This document shows, in pieces, positions 1-8,673 of a DNA stretch of 64,000 bases (the first letter of the stretch is position 1; each line of letters starts with the position of its first letter). Origin of the DNA: Nitrosospira sp. Is2. GTDB lineage: Bacteria; Pseudomonadota; Gammaproteobacteria; Burkholderiales; Nitrosomonadaceae. The DNA is taken from positions 1,922,001-1,986,000 of the forward strand of contig NZ_CP137134.1 in NCBI RefSeq assembly GCF_033095785.1, read 5' to 3'. The notes beneath the pieces are model-generated. The model was not told the DNA's origin. It saw only the letters and a program-made list of their open reading frames with translations, and searched no databases. Made by a program: the position numbers and the translations under genes.

Positions 1-233
1 ATGACGATCATGTGTACGCGCCATAATCCCATCCAGACTTTCTCGAACTCGGGTTCCATCGAGTCCATCCCGTGCGAATAGGCAAAGGTCCGCTGATACC
101 AGACCCAGAATATCGCCACCGCCAGCATGGTGATGAGCCCAAATTTGTACCACCTTGAGTCGTACCACAGCGACATGTCGTAATCGCGTCCTCCTGACTT
201 CGCCGTGCTCGACGTTTCATAGGTTGTTGCCAT
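1..233 (-). CDS. amoC: Ammonia monooxygenase subunit C, N-terminal part (runs off the left edge)
   Basis: Membrane subunit of ammonia monooxygenase, which oxidises ammonia to hydroxylamine in the cytoplasmic and intracytoplasmic membranes. About 77 codons are visible. The protein starts MATTYETSST, carries the family motif DYDMSLWYDSRWYKFG at about residues 17-32, then a first membrane segment (LITMLAVAIFWVWYQ) and the conserved AYSHGMDSMEPEFEKVWMG. I chose the ATG at 233 because GGAGGA lies seven bases upstream; another ATG at 239 is too close to it. The rest of the gene, and any amoA and amoB, lie outside the window, so I cannot tell whether this is the operon copy or a stand-alone amoC. 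Confidence 0.95.
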   Translation of the reverse strand, partial: MATTYETSSTAKSGGRDYDMSLWYDSRWYKFGLITMLAVAIFWVWYQRTFAYSHGMDSMEPEFEKVWMGLWRVHMIV

Positions 234-735
234 ATTCATTTCCTCCTGTTACTAATATGAGAGTACAGAAATAGCTTCCAACGTTTGTTGGCGGGCAATA
301 CCGCCAGCGATTCTTAGACCGCTCTTAATTATAGCAAGTTCGTGATAATTACAACCACTTTTTCATCAGGGCTAATATAAGACAGTTGCTTTCTGAAAAA
401 GATCAACTGTAGATCTGGGTGTGGGTTATCAAATAGTGAGTGCGATTTACAGCATAACAATCGCTGGCTCCTGCCAACAAAAATGTGAGCTTGAGCCCCG
501 CAATTATTACCTCCATAAAACTTCTTTCAAGACGCCGGGAAGCGTCCACTGGCGTTTTTGTTTGCACGCAGCAAGGTTTTTAATGCCAGCAGGCAAGTGC
601 GGAAGCCGGTAAAATTGCATTAATCTATAGGTACATAACTATATCGTGCAGCGACTGGGTATGCGGCTTATCCTGTCACAAACCGTGGGGAAGCCGCTTA
701 CTCCTTGCCGCAACGTTCTTCTTTCAGGAAACAAC
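234..735. other. Divergent intergenic region between amoC and lolA
   Basis: About 500 bases with no convincing gene. The left part holds the amoC ribosome binding site, leader and candidate promoter. An AT-rich stretch around 340-420 is typical of an upstream control region. Short open frames here have no ribosome binding sites or family resemblance. The right end carries the leader of lolA. Confidence 0.6.
328..354 (-). promoter_or_regulatory. Candidate sigma70-type promoter of amoC
   Basis: On the minus strand there is a perfect -10 hexamer TATAAT (333 to 328) preceded by TTGTAA (354 to 349). The spacing is 15 bases, shorter than the ideal 17. It would give a leader of roughly 90 nt before the amoC start at 233. 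The -10 match is seen; promoter activity is inferred. Confidence 0.5.
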
Positions 736-1356
736 ATGAATTTCGTTAAAAGAAGCTGCATATTACTTTTCTGTTTAGCCAGTTCCATTGCCGAGGCGGG
801 GGCGATCGACAGCCTGAAGAGCTTCATTCAGAACGCTCGTACGGTCCGCGCGGAATTTTCACAGACAGTTCTGGATAAAAATGCGCGCGTGGTGCAAAAG
901 GGAAGTGGGATCATGCAGTTTGAACGGCCGGGCAAGTTCCGCTGGATTTATGAGAAGCCTTATGAGCAGCTGATCGTCGGTGACGGCGCCCGCATCTGGT
1001 TTTACGACCAGGATCTCAACCAGGTTACCGTGCGTAAGCTCGACGCGGCTATTGGCAGCAGCCCGGCCGCTTTGCTTGCGGGTAGCGGCAACATCGAAAC
1101 GGAATTTGATCTTGAGGAACTCGGTTTACAGGGAGATACGGAATGGCTTGAGGCAAGACCAAAAGCCAAAGAAAGCACTTTTGAATGGGTTCGCTTGGGT
1201 TTCACGCGGAAGGGGGCGTTGAAAGCAATGGAACTTCACGACTATTTTGGGCAGACTACGGTCCTGGTATTTGCTGGCCTCGAACAAAACTCAAGACTTG
1301 CGCCGGAATTGTTTAAATTCAATCCGCCTCCTGGCGCGGACGTGATCAGTGAGTGA
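736..1356 (+). CDS. lolA: Outer-membrane lipoprotein carrier protein LolA
   Basis: Periplasmic chaperone that takes lipoproteins from the LolCDE complex in the inner membrane to LolB in the outer membrane. The 206-residue product starts with a signal peptide (MNFVKRSCILLFCLASSIAEA) and then has the LolA fold signature: RAEFSQTVLD near residue 37, GKFRWIYEKPYEQLIVGDG near 65, and a C-terminal FNPPPGADVI. I chose the ATG at 736, with AGGA upstream, over longer in-frame starts because it gives the signal peptide directly. It overlaps rarA by 8 bases, indicating one transcript lolA-rarA, usual in betaproteobacteria. Confidence 0.93.
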   Translation: MNFVKRSCILLFCLASSIAEAGAIDSLKSFIQNARTVRAEFSQTVLDKNARVVQKGSGIMQFERPGKFRWIYEKPYEQLIVGDGARIWFYDQDLNQVTVRKLDAAIGSSPAALLAGSGNIETEFDLEELGLQGDTEWLEARPKAKESTFEWVRLGFTRKGALKAMELHDYFGQTTVLVFAGLEQNSRLAPELFKFNPPPGADVISE

Positions 1357-2662
1357 TTTATTTGAAGGGCCGCAACCGGCTGCGCCCCTTGCGGAACGGC
1401 TGCGTCCGCGGGAATTGAAAGATGTGGTCGGACAGCAGCACTTGCTTGGTCCTGGCAAGCCGTTACGCCTTGCTTTTGAATCGCGCAAGCTGCATTCGAT
1501 GATTCTGTGGGGCCCGCCCGGCACTGGCAAGACCACATTGGCCCGACTCATGGCGGTCGCGTTTGATGCTGAATTTATTGCTCTGTCTGCGGTGTTATCA
1601 GGGGTTAAGGATATACGCGAAGCGATTGAGCGCGCACGCGCCGTACTGCAACAATCCGGCCGGCATACGATCCTGTTCGTGGATGAGGTACACCGCTTCA
1701 ACAAATCCCAGCAGGATGCCTTCCTGCCCTATGTGGAACAAGGGCTGGTAACCTTCATCGGGGCCACTACGGAAAATCCTTCGTTTGAGGTTAACAACGC
1801 GTTGTTGTCGCGTGCGCAGGTGTATGTGCTCACCCCTTTATCCGAAAGTGAACTCAACATCCTGTTTGAGCGTGCTGCGGGATTCGTGCTGAAAGAACTG
1901 GAGTTCCCGGCCGATGCCAAATCACTATTGATCGGATACGCAGACGGCGACGCCCGGCGGCTGCTCAATTTTCTGGAGCAGATTCAGACTGCCGCGGCTA
2001 TTGGCGGAATCAGGACCGTCGGCGTGGATTTTATCCGGAACACGCTTTCTCGTGGTTCTCGCCGGTTTGATAAAGGTGGCGATGAGTTTTACGATCAGAT
2101 TTCGGCGCTTCATAAATCACTGCGTGGTTCGAATCCCGATGCTGCGCTTTACTGGTTGTGCCGAATGTTAGATGGTGGAGCCGATCCACGCTACATTGCC
2201 CGACGGCTTATTCGTGCGTCTGTAGAGGACATTGGTCTTGCAGATCCGCGCGCCTTGCGCGTAGCGTTGGATGCCTCTGAAACATATGAACGCCTGGGCA
2301 GCCCCGAAGGCGAACTTGCGCTGGCGCAGGCCACTGTATATCTTTCCTGTGCGCCTAAAAGTAATGCCGCCTACGTTGCCTACACAAAAACCCGCGCTTT
2401 TATCAGCAGCGATAAATCTCACCCTGTACCTGAGCATTTACGCAATGCGCCCACCCGATTGATGAAGGAGCTGGGCTTCGGCCGAGAATACAGATACGCT
2501 CATGACGATCCCGAGGCGTATGCTGCAGGAGAAAATTATTTCCCAGACGATATGCCAGAGGTTAAATTTTACGAACCGGCGATGCGGGGATTCGAAGGTA
2601 AAATAGCCGAAAGGCTTGCGCATCTCCACGCACTGGATGATCAGGTAAAGAAAAAGCCGTAA
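1349..2662 (+). CDS. rarA: Replication-associated recombination protein A (AAA ATPase)
   Basis: RarA/MgsA, a clamp-loader-like AAA+ ATPase acting at stalled replication forks. The 437-residue protein has an N-terminal LAERLRPRELKDVVGQQHLL segment, Walker A GPPGTGKTT at about 54-62, Walker B LFVDEVHRFN at about 108-117, and sensor 1 FIGATTENPSF. The C-terminal tetramerisation part (RGSNPDAALYWLCRMLDGG, ARRLIRASVEDIGLADP) is complete. It starts at GTG 1349 inside the last codons of lolA, so translation is probably coupled. Length is normal for the family. Confidence 0.95.
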   Translation: MSDLFEGPQPAAPLAERLRPRELKDVVGQQHLLGPGKPLRLAFESRKLHSMILWGPPGTGKTTLARLMAVAFDAEFIALSAVLSGVKDIREAIERARAVLQQSGRHTILFVDEVHRFNKSQQDAFLPYVEQGLVTFIGATTENPSFEVNNALLSRAQVYVLTPLSESELNILFERAAGFVLKELEFPADAKSLLIGYADGDARRLLNFLEQIQTAAAIGGIRTVGVDFIRNTLSRGSRRFDKGGDEFYDQISALHKSLRGSNPDAALYWLCRMLDGGADPRYIARRLIRASVEDIGLADPRALRVALDASETYERLGSPEGELALAQATVYLSCAPKSNAAYVAYTKTRAFISSDKSHPVPEHLRNAPTRLMKELGFGREYRYAHDDPEAYAAGENYFPDDMPEVKFYEPAMRGFEGKIAERLAHLHALDDQVKKKP

Positions 2663-2736
2663 AAGCTAAAGCTATGGACCGCTCAATGGCCGCCCTTTGC
2701 ATTGGGGGCATTAGGCATGCGATTGTTGGAGTTTAG

Positions 2737-4095
2737 ATGTTAGATATTCAGTTATTACGCACAAACCTGGAAAGCGTTGCCGGAATTCTTGCCACGCGCG
2801 GCCATAGCTTTCCCATCAAAGAATTCGAGACCACGGAGGCTGAGCGTAAAAGTCTCCAGACTCATACTCAGGAACTGCAAGCGCGGCGCAATGCCGTGTC
2901 GAAGCAGATCGGCAATGCGAAAAGCAAAGGGGAAGATAGTATCCATCTTCTCGCCGACGTGGCTAATCTTGGGGAAGAGCTGCATCTGGCTGAAACGCGG
3001 CTGCAACGGACTCAAGCCGCATTACACGACATGCTAATGCAGGTTCCCAACCTGCCGCACGCCAGCGTGCCGGTGGGTGATAACGAGAACGATAATCGCG
3101 AAGTGCGCCGTTGGGGTATTCCGCGCACATTTGATTTCGCGGTTAAAGATCATGTCAGCATCGGAGAAAATCTCGGTCTTCTGGATTTTCCGACTGCCGC
3201 AAAACTCAGCGGCGCGCGCTTCAGCCTGATGAAGGGTCCCCTTGCCCGGCTACACCGCGCGCTCGCGCAGTTCATGCTGGACATGCACACGCGTGAGCAT
3301 GGCTACACCGAGACGTACGTGCCGTATCTCGTCAATGCTGAAAGTCTGCGGGGCACAGGCCAGCTGCCAAAGTTCGAAGAAGACCTGTTCAAGGTCCAAC
3401 GGTTCGGTTTTGAGATGAAAGAAGGATCGGCCGAACGAGCGCTAGCAGGCGAGCATTACCAAAGGGGTACGTCTTCGCGCACGGATGAATCGTTGTATCT
3501 AATTCCTACGTCCGAAGTTCCGCTGAGTAACATCGTACGCGATGAGATCGTCGCGCTTGAGTCGTTGCCGATAAAACTCACCGCGCATACCCCGTGTTTC
3601 CGTTCCGAAGCGGGAAGCTACGGCAGAGATACCCGCGGTATGATTCGACAGCACCAGTTCGACAAAGTCGAACTGGTGCAAGTCGTGCATCCGGAGAAAT
3701 CTTACGAAGCGCTCGAGGAACTGACCGGCCACGCCGAGAAGATTCTCCAGAAACTAGAGCTGCCTTATCGCATAATGTTGCTCTGTACCGGTGACATGGG
3801 TTTTTCAGCCGCAAAAACATACGATGTTGAGGTATGGCTGCCGGAGCAGAAGACCTACCGCGAAATATCGTCCTGCAGCAATTGCGAAGCATTTCAGGCA
3901 CGGCGCATGCAGGCGCGTTTTCGCAACGAGAGAGGTAAACCGGAGCTGGTCCATATACTGAATGGTTCTGGTTTGGCGGTGGGAAGAACGCTTGTGGCGA
4001 TTCTGGAAAATTTCCAGGAGGCTGACGGGAGCGTATGGATTCCCCACGTTTTACGGTCCTACATGGATGGGCTGGAAAAGCTCGCGGTGGGGTGA
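2737..4095 (+). CDS. serS: Seryl-tRNA synthetase
   Basis: Charges tRNA-Ser (and tRNA-Sec) with serine in the cytoplasm; class II aminoacyl-tRNA synthetase. The 452-residue protein begins with MLDIQLLRTNLESVAGILATRG and a long antiparallel coiled-coil arm (about 30-105) that grips the tRNA long variable arm. Class II motif 2 is visible as FRSEAGSYG followed by RGMIRQHQF (about 288-310), and motif 3 as GSGLAVGRTLVAILEN near 415-430. It is slightly longer than many SerRS (about 430 residues) because of an insertion around 225-245. GGAG precedes the ATG. It is the third gene of the lolA-rarA-serS block. Confidence 0.96.
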   Translation: MLDIQLLRTNLESVAGILATRGHSFPIKEFETTEAERKSLQTHTQELQARRNAVSKQIGNAKSKGEDSIHLLADVANLGEELHLAETRLQRTQAALHDMLMQVPNLPHASVPVGDNENDNREVRRWGIPRTFDFAVKDHVSIGENLGLLDFPTAAKLSGARFSLMKGPLARLHRALAQFMLDMHTREHGYTETYVPYLVNAESLRGTGQLPKFEEDLFKVQRFGFEMKEGSAERALAGEHYQRGTSSRTDESLYLIPTSEVPLSNIVRDEIVALESLPIKLTAHTPCFRSEAGSYGRDTRGMIRQHQFDKVELVQVVHPEKSYEALEELTGHAEKILQKLELPYRIMLLCTGDMGFSAAKTYDVEVWLPEQKTYREISSCSNCEAFQARRMQARFRNERGKPELVHILNGSGLAVGRTLVAILENFQEADGSVWIPHVLRSYMDGLEKLAVG

Positions 4096-4144
4096 CGTCT
4101 TCCATCACATCCAATGATTCTTATCACAAAGGAGTGTTTCTATC

Positions 4145-4849
4145 ATGCAGAGCGCAACTGGCGGTGAAGTCGGCGGTGGCACAAGCACGGACACCTCCGT
4201 GCTTGAAGCGGAAATACGAAATACTGTTGTCCAGGGAAGCAATGTTCAGCAGGACGTGCACGACCTGACGATAAGGGCTTTGCGCAAGCAACATCGAGAT
4301 CACGAATCCCTGCGACATGTTATCTCAGCTGTACTTAAGGGCGCTCGTGAAGGGGCGGAGCAGAAATTGCAACAGACCCCGGTACAGGCACAAATGGTGC
4401 TGAAATCGACCAGGGATGCGGTGGCCGGTCTGGACGCCGCGCTGGCGCAGCTTGCTGAAGCGTCGAAACTGGCTTTGGAGGAAGCAGCGGGGCGGGCCCA
4501 GAAGTTCTCGAATGAAGAGCTTATGCGCGTGCGCAAAGACCTCGAAAGCGTTGAGAGTCTGTTTCTCGAAATATTGCAGAGTTCTGCTTCAACTGCGCAC
4601 AAAGCGGTCAGTGAAACGTTGCATGATTTGGCCTTGCACGCTAAGCGGAATGGAACCGCTGTCGGTGCGCAGCTTAAGGATACCCTTAAGGCTTTTAATC
4701 AGCAGATCACTTCAGTTGGACACCAACAACTTGAGGCGGGCATAGAACTGACCCACGCCATCACCAATCTCATGCGTGAAGTCGCCGCGGATGCTCTCAA
4801 GAGCATTGCGGAGCGCGTTAACCCTGACAACAAGCCAAACAGAGATTAA
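4145..4849 (+). CDS. Phasin-like coiled-coil protein of unknown function (resembles DUF6781)
   Basis: A 234-residue soluble protein with no signal peptide, very rich in Ala, Glu, Gln and Leu and with almost no Pro or Gly after residue 60, so it is probably nearly all alpha-helical and coiled coil. The segment SVLEAEIRNTVVQGSNVQQDVHDLTIRAL followed by alternating ALAQLAEAS repeats resembles the poorly described DUF6781 proteins and, in composition, phasins of storage granules. The resemblance is from memory and no catalytic motif is visible. An AAGGAG box precedes the ATG. It follows serS by 49 bases and could be co-transcribed. Confidence 0.75.
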   Translation: MQSATGGEVGGGTSTDTSVLEAEIRNTVVQGSNVQQDVHDLTIRALRKQHRDHESLRHVISAVLKGAREGAEQKLQQTPVQAQMVLKSTRDAVAGLDAALAQLAEASKLALEEAAGRAQKFSNEELMRVRKDLESVESLFLEILQSSASTAHKAVSETLHDLALHAKRNGTAVGAQLKDTLKAFNQQITSVGHQQLEAGIELTHAITNLMREVAADALKSIAERVNPDNKPNRD

Positions 4850-5038
4850 TACAGCACTCTTAAGAAGTCTCGAGCAGGGGAAGGTAGAGAGCAGCCAGCG
4901 GTTTGCTGCCGGAAGCGGTTGCTATGTTTCACGGCCGAAGCCTGCTGTTGCGGCGGTTTGGCATACGATCGATGCAGATCGCGGCTATTACATGACAAGG
5001 AGAACGCAACGGTTGAATCGCGTCCTCGTGCGAACCGC

Positions 5039-5611
5039 TCAGATGCTGCAACCGTCCTCGTCACATGCGGCATTTCCCGCATCCGTCCCCGGGTCTGCCG
5101 TCAGGTCCGGCGCTTCATCCACTTCTTCGGAAAGCAGCGCGCCAATGGAAAAGCCTACCGTCAGGTCGCTTACGTGACCGAATTTATGCAAGCGAATGCG
5201 CCCTCCCTTATCGATCAGAACAAGGCTTGGCGTTCCTTGCATTTGATAAGCGCGCATCGTGAGGGGTACACCTTGTGCCGGGCCATCGTACTTATCAATC
5301 CCGATAGGAAAGCGCAGTCTATATTCGTATACAAATACCTCAAGCGCGTCACGACCCATGACTTCATGATGTTCAAAAACAGTATGCATTCCGATCACCG
5401 CAACCCGGCTCGGATCGAATTCCTGGGATATTCGCTGTGCCTGGGGAATTCCCATCTGTACGCAACCCGGACAGAAAATCTGAAAGGTGTGCAACACAAC
5501 CACTTTGCCGCGTAGCGAATCAAGGGATATAGGCTGAGGGGTATTAAGCCAGCCTGATGTCTGCAACTCGGGAGCCATGCTTGCCCTGAGGGCATCGTTG
5601 GTTTCCTTCAT
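5039..5611 (-). CDS. Thioredoxin-fold redoxin (TlpA/AhpC-TSA-like)
   Basis: A 190-residue thioredoxin-fold protein with an active-site motif CPGC in the context HTFQIFCPGCVQMGIPQAQ at about residues 41-60, so both redox cysteines are present. It also has the cis-proline region GTPSLVLIDKGGRI and no obvious signal peptide, which suggests a cytoplasmic place. The tail ends with three cysteine-containing residues (AACDEDGCSI), unusual and possibly metal binding. I chose ATG 5611 because AGGA lies 8 bases upstream; a longer frame exists but begins in low-complexity sequence. It lies downstream of the P460 gene on the same strand with a 169-base gap. The exact substrate is unknown. Confidence 0.82.
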   Translation of the reverse strand: MKETNDALRASMAPELQTSGWLNTPQPISLDSLRGKVVVLHTFQIFCPGCVQMGIPQAQRISQEFDPSRVAVIGMHTVFEHHEVMGRDALEVFVYEYRLRFPIGIDKYDGPAQGVPLTMRAYQMQGTPSLVLIDKGGRIRLHKFGHVSDLTVGFSIGALLSEEVDEAPDLTADPGTDAGNAACDEDGCSI

Positions 5612-5780
5612 TCTGGTATCCTGAAAAGAAAAAGATGATGAAAAAAAGCACCCGGCCTTGAGCGGGTTGAGCATCAAGTCAGGTGCAGGTACCTAAGGCA
5701 GAGAAGGTCACGCGTTTTCGGAACTACCACGCCTACCACACGCGCAGGCTTCTCGCCCGTATCGTTCTTTCCCGTTCCTG

Positions 5781-6380
5781 TTATCTGGCCTTGCCCGCGG
5801 CTTTTGCCGCGCGCAGCACGGGATAATGTTGGGTGAAGACCATGTCTTCAGCGGCGTTGGCCTTGTGGCAGGCCGCGCAGGCGTCATCCCGCTGCGCCGC
5901 GGCGCTTGACTTATCATCAAAGCCGAAATAGGCCCAGTTGTTGGGCTTGTCTGCGAACCGCTTCTTGTCCTTGACTGTTGCCGCGATGCCGAGAAATTCC
6001 CCCTGGAAATACCCATTGCCACTTGCCGAGCTCTTCGTGCCAACGCTGGCCAGTTCCTTCACTATAATCGTGCCGCTCCGGAATACCCCGGTCTTTTTAT
6101 AATGAGCCCAGCTAGCAGGATCGATGTAAACATTATGAAATTCCGGGAACGCGGGTTTCCCCTCATTCATGTCGTTCGGCGTGACCTGGGCGCCAACGAA
6201 AATCCATTCTCTGTAATCGGCCGGTCGAACCAGGTCGCCGAAGTTATTGAATATCGCATACTCCTTGCCCGGGTGGGAATCGCTATGATCGGAGGCCGTA
6301 GCCGTCTGCGCATGCGTCCCCGAGACCCCGGCCAGAAGCAGGGTTAAAAATGTTCCTTTTAAAACCTGTTGTTTCAACAA
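5781..6380 (-). CDS. cytL: Cytochrome P460 (c-type heme enzyme of ammonia oxidisers)
   Basis: Periplasmic mono-heme enzyme. The Nitrosomonas europaea P460 oxidises hydroxylamine with nitric oxide to nitrous oxide. The 199-residue precursor has a signal peptide (cleavage after about residue 24, THAQ), the family core REWIFVGAQVTPNDMNEGK (57-75), GNGYFQGEF (121-129), and one heme site CAACH at 168-172. The segment GTIIVKEL includes K108, which by my recollection of the N. europaea sequence matches the lysine that cross-links to the P460 heme; this is inference. The start is TTG with GGGAG 8 bases upstream. Cytochrome c'-beta relatives lack the cross-link. Confidence 0.93.
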   Translation of the reverse strand: MLKQQVLKGTFLTLLLAGVSGTHAQTATASDHSDSHPGKEYAIFNNFGDLVRPADYREWIFVGAQVTPNDMNEGKPAFPEFHNVYIDPASWAHYKKTGVFRSGTIIVKELASVGTKSSASGNGYFQGEFLGIAATVKDKKRFADKPNNWAYFGFDDKSSAAAQRDDACAACHKANAAEDMVFTQHYPVLRAAKAAGKAR

Positions 6381-6806
6381 TATTCCAACTCCCTAATTAA
6401 TAACCGAAATCCCAGTAGTTTTATCATAGCGATGCCATAATAGACAAAACTCGGCCGTTTCGTCAAGGCGGTTTGCCCGGCGACTGCTACAGGCTTAACG
6501 GCACCGTCCTCGGAGCAAGGTCCGGGTGTTCTGGCTCAATTACTTGCGAACTTTCCCCGCTACTGAGCCAAAGGTTTTACCAATAAGGCTGCGAAATGCC
6601 TCAGAAATGCAGCAAAGCGCGCCCGGTTGTGTATCGCCTTGCGTCAGCGTGCGGTCGGGGCAAGTTCCAGCTGTTTTTCATGTCCGGTTGATCCGGTACC
6701 ACCTGACTCCCCTGATCCTCTGAAACTGCATTCCAACGATACGAACGCCCGTTTACGGGGAGGCAAAACGGGACATGACATACGGTTAGTTTTTCTTTCC
6801 CGGGCG

Positions 6807-6836
6807 ATTTTACCCATAATTCCATTAGGGTAAAAT
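6807..6836. repeat. Perfect 9-bp inverted repeat, candidate operator
   Basis: ATTTTACCC (6807-6815) and GGGTAAAAT (6828-6836) are exact inverted copies separated by 12 bases, centred about 100 bases upstream of the candidate cox promoter -35. Half-sites about two helical turns apart fit a dimeric regulator. The regulator is unknown. Confidence 0.55.
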
Positions 6837-6918
6837 TACCACGTTTTCAAGAGGGAAAAATACCGCTTTTTAGAATAGGGGCATTATTAATTTTGATTAA
6901 TAAAGATGGTGTTCTTTC

Positions 6919-6947
6919 TTGTACGGCTAATTTTGCTGTGATAGAAT
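6919..6947 (+). promoter_or_regulatory. Candidate sigma70-type promoter upstream of coxB
   Basis: TTGTAC (6919-6924) and TAGAAT (6942-6947) are separated by exactly 17 bases. Transcription would begin near 6954 and run about 565 nt before the coxB start, so either the leader is long or further promoters exist closer to the gene. Confidence 0.5.
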
Positions 6948-7518
6948 TCCGGCCTGTTTTGGTAGGGGGCCCACGGGTCAAATAACTAAAACGAATAACG
7001 AAGAAAAGAGGGAAAAACGGAAGCAGCCGAAGCTGTAAACGAGGACTAATAAGTGCCTGAATCGGGCGAGATATATGGGTTTCAGGCGAGTTCTGATTTT
7101 ATGCGATTTGCGAGTTTTACCGGATTCAACAATCAGAGCGCATAAATAGGATTAATTGTGTCAGCGGATGTTGTAGTCGTGGTCTCCAACTTCGTATTAC
7201 TTTTCGTGGATGGGGAATCCGATTTTTTAACTGTTGATGATGGTTGCGCATATTTTTTTTTTAGTTGAAACTTTGAACTTATTGAAATGCGTTTATTCTT
7301 AGCGTTTGGAATTCACATAAGCCCATAGAATAACACAATTAACGACATTCGCAACGTGGTTATTTTTTGCGCCTGACATGAGGAATGGCTGTGCCGGATC
7401 ATGAGTTCGGGGGAAGCAGAGATAACCAGAAGTCAGTCAGTCCGTGAGAGCCGGTCAATATCGTGGATTTTGGATTTAGTGGCTCGTACTGTAATCAGTA
7501 ATCAAGTTGGGGGGAAAT

Positions 7519-8658
7519 ATGAGCAGTAAAGCAGCAGCAAGAATAGTGGGGGTGGTGACGGCTGGGCTGTATAGCGGGCTGGGGATGGCTGCGAAGCCGG
7601 ATCCCTACCAGTTGAACTTACCCGAACCGCAATCGATTATTGCGCAGCAGATATATGATCAGCACACTATGCTGTTATGGATCTGCCTGGCGATATTCAT
7701 AGGTGTGTTCGGAACGATGTTTTACTCCGTATTGAAGCACCGCAAGTCGCTAGGTTTTCCGGCTGCAAACTTTCACCACAGCACCACGGTCGAGATTATC
7801 TGGACCATTATTCCAATCTTCATTTTGGTTGGCATGGCCTACCCCGCAACCAAGACCATCATTGCCATGAAAGACACCTCCAGTCCGGACATCACCATCA
7901 AGGCGACGGGATATCAATGGAAATGGGGCTATGACTACCTAACGGGCGAGGGAGAAGGAATCAGCTTTCTGAGCAGTCTTGCAACCCCGAAGGCGCAGAT
8001 CGAGAATGCCGCGCCCAAGGGCGAGAATTACCTTCTGGAAGTTGACAACCGCGTGGTAGTGCCGGTAGGCAAAAAGGTACGTGTACTTCTGACTGCCAAC
8101 GACGTGATCCACGCCTGGTGGGTGCCTGCACTAGGCGTCAAGCAGGACGCCATTCCCGGCTTCATCCGCGACGTCTGGTTCACGGCGGACAGGCCGGGTA
8201 CCTATCGCGGGCAATGCGCTGAGCTGTGCGGCAAGGAGCACGGCTTCATGCCAATCATCGTGGAAGCGGTGGAACCGGCCAAGTATGCCCAGTGGGTGAG
8301 CGAGCAGAAGACCAAATTGGCGGCGGCGACGGTGGATGTCAACAAGGAATTCACGATGGATGAGTTGAAAGCCGAAGGCGAGAAGGTTTATGCCGCCAAC
8401 TGTGTGGCTTGTCACCAGGCCAACGGCAAGGGTATCCCCGGCACGTTTGCGGCGCTGGATGGCTCAAAAATCGCGACGGGACCCAAGGCCGAGCATATTA
8501 ATATCGTCATGAATGGCAAGACTGGCACGGCGATGGCGGCATTCAAGCACCTGTCGGACGTGCAAATCGCGGCGGTGGTCACCTATGAGCGCAATGCCTG
8601 GGGCAATACGGCAGGCGATCTGGTGCAACCATCCGAAATCAACCAGTTAAGAAAATAG
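7519..8658 (+). CDS. coxB: Cytochrome c oxidase subunit II with fused cytochrome c domain
   Basis: Carries the CuA centre that accepts electrons from cytochrome c in the terminal oxidase. The 379-residue protein has an N-terminal signal/membrane region, a second membrane helix pair (about 45-110), and the CuA loop GQCAELCGKEHGFM with the two cysteines, His and Met. A C-terminal extension carries a c-type heme site CVACH, making this the caa3-like form with its own cytochrome c. I chose ATG 7519, directly after GGGGGG, rather than TTG 7507. It is the first gene of the oxidase operon; coxA follows 15 bases later. Confidence 0.95.
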   Translation: MSSKAAARIVGVVTAGLYSGLGMAAKPDPYQLNLPEPQSIIAQQIYDQHTMLLWICLAIFIGVFGTMFYSVLKHRKSLGFPAANFHHSTTVEIIWTIIPIFILVGMAYPATKTIIAMKDTSSPDITIKATGYQWKWGYDYLTGEGEGISFLSSLATPKAQIENAAPKGENYLLEVDNRVVVPVGKKVRVLLTANDVIHAWWVPALGVKQDAIPGFIRDVWFTADRPGTYRGQCAELCGKEHGFMPIIVEAVEPAKYAQWVSEQKTKLAAATVDVNKEFTMDELKAEGEKVYAANCVACHQANGKGIPGTFAALDGSKIATGPKAEHINIVMNGKTGTAMAAFKHLSDVQIAAVVTYERNAWGNTAGDLVQPSEINQLRK

Positions 8659-8673
8659 CATCAGGAGGAAATC

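Larger units (their letters stand above)
6381..7518. other. Long intergenic region upstream of the cox cluster
   Basis: About 1.1 kb with no credible gene. Short open frames at 6526-6833 lack ribosome binding sites and recognisable protein sequence. The region is AT-rich from about 6780 on, with a perfect inverted repeat (6807-6836) and a good sigma70-type promoter (6919-6947). The stretch 6955-7518 would then be a very long leader of coxB; it may hold an RNA element or another promoter, but I recognise no known RNA family in it. Confidence 0.6.

Noticed and set aside
3578..4114. 178-codon open frame antisense to serS
   Set aside because: Shadow of serS; composition is Arg/Pro-rich as expected from a GC-rich reverse frame.
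6526..6833. Short open frames upstream of the cox cluster
   Set aside because: Overlapping on both strands, no ribosome sites, no resemblance.
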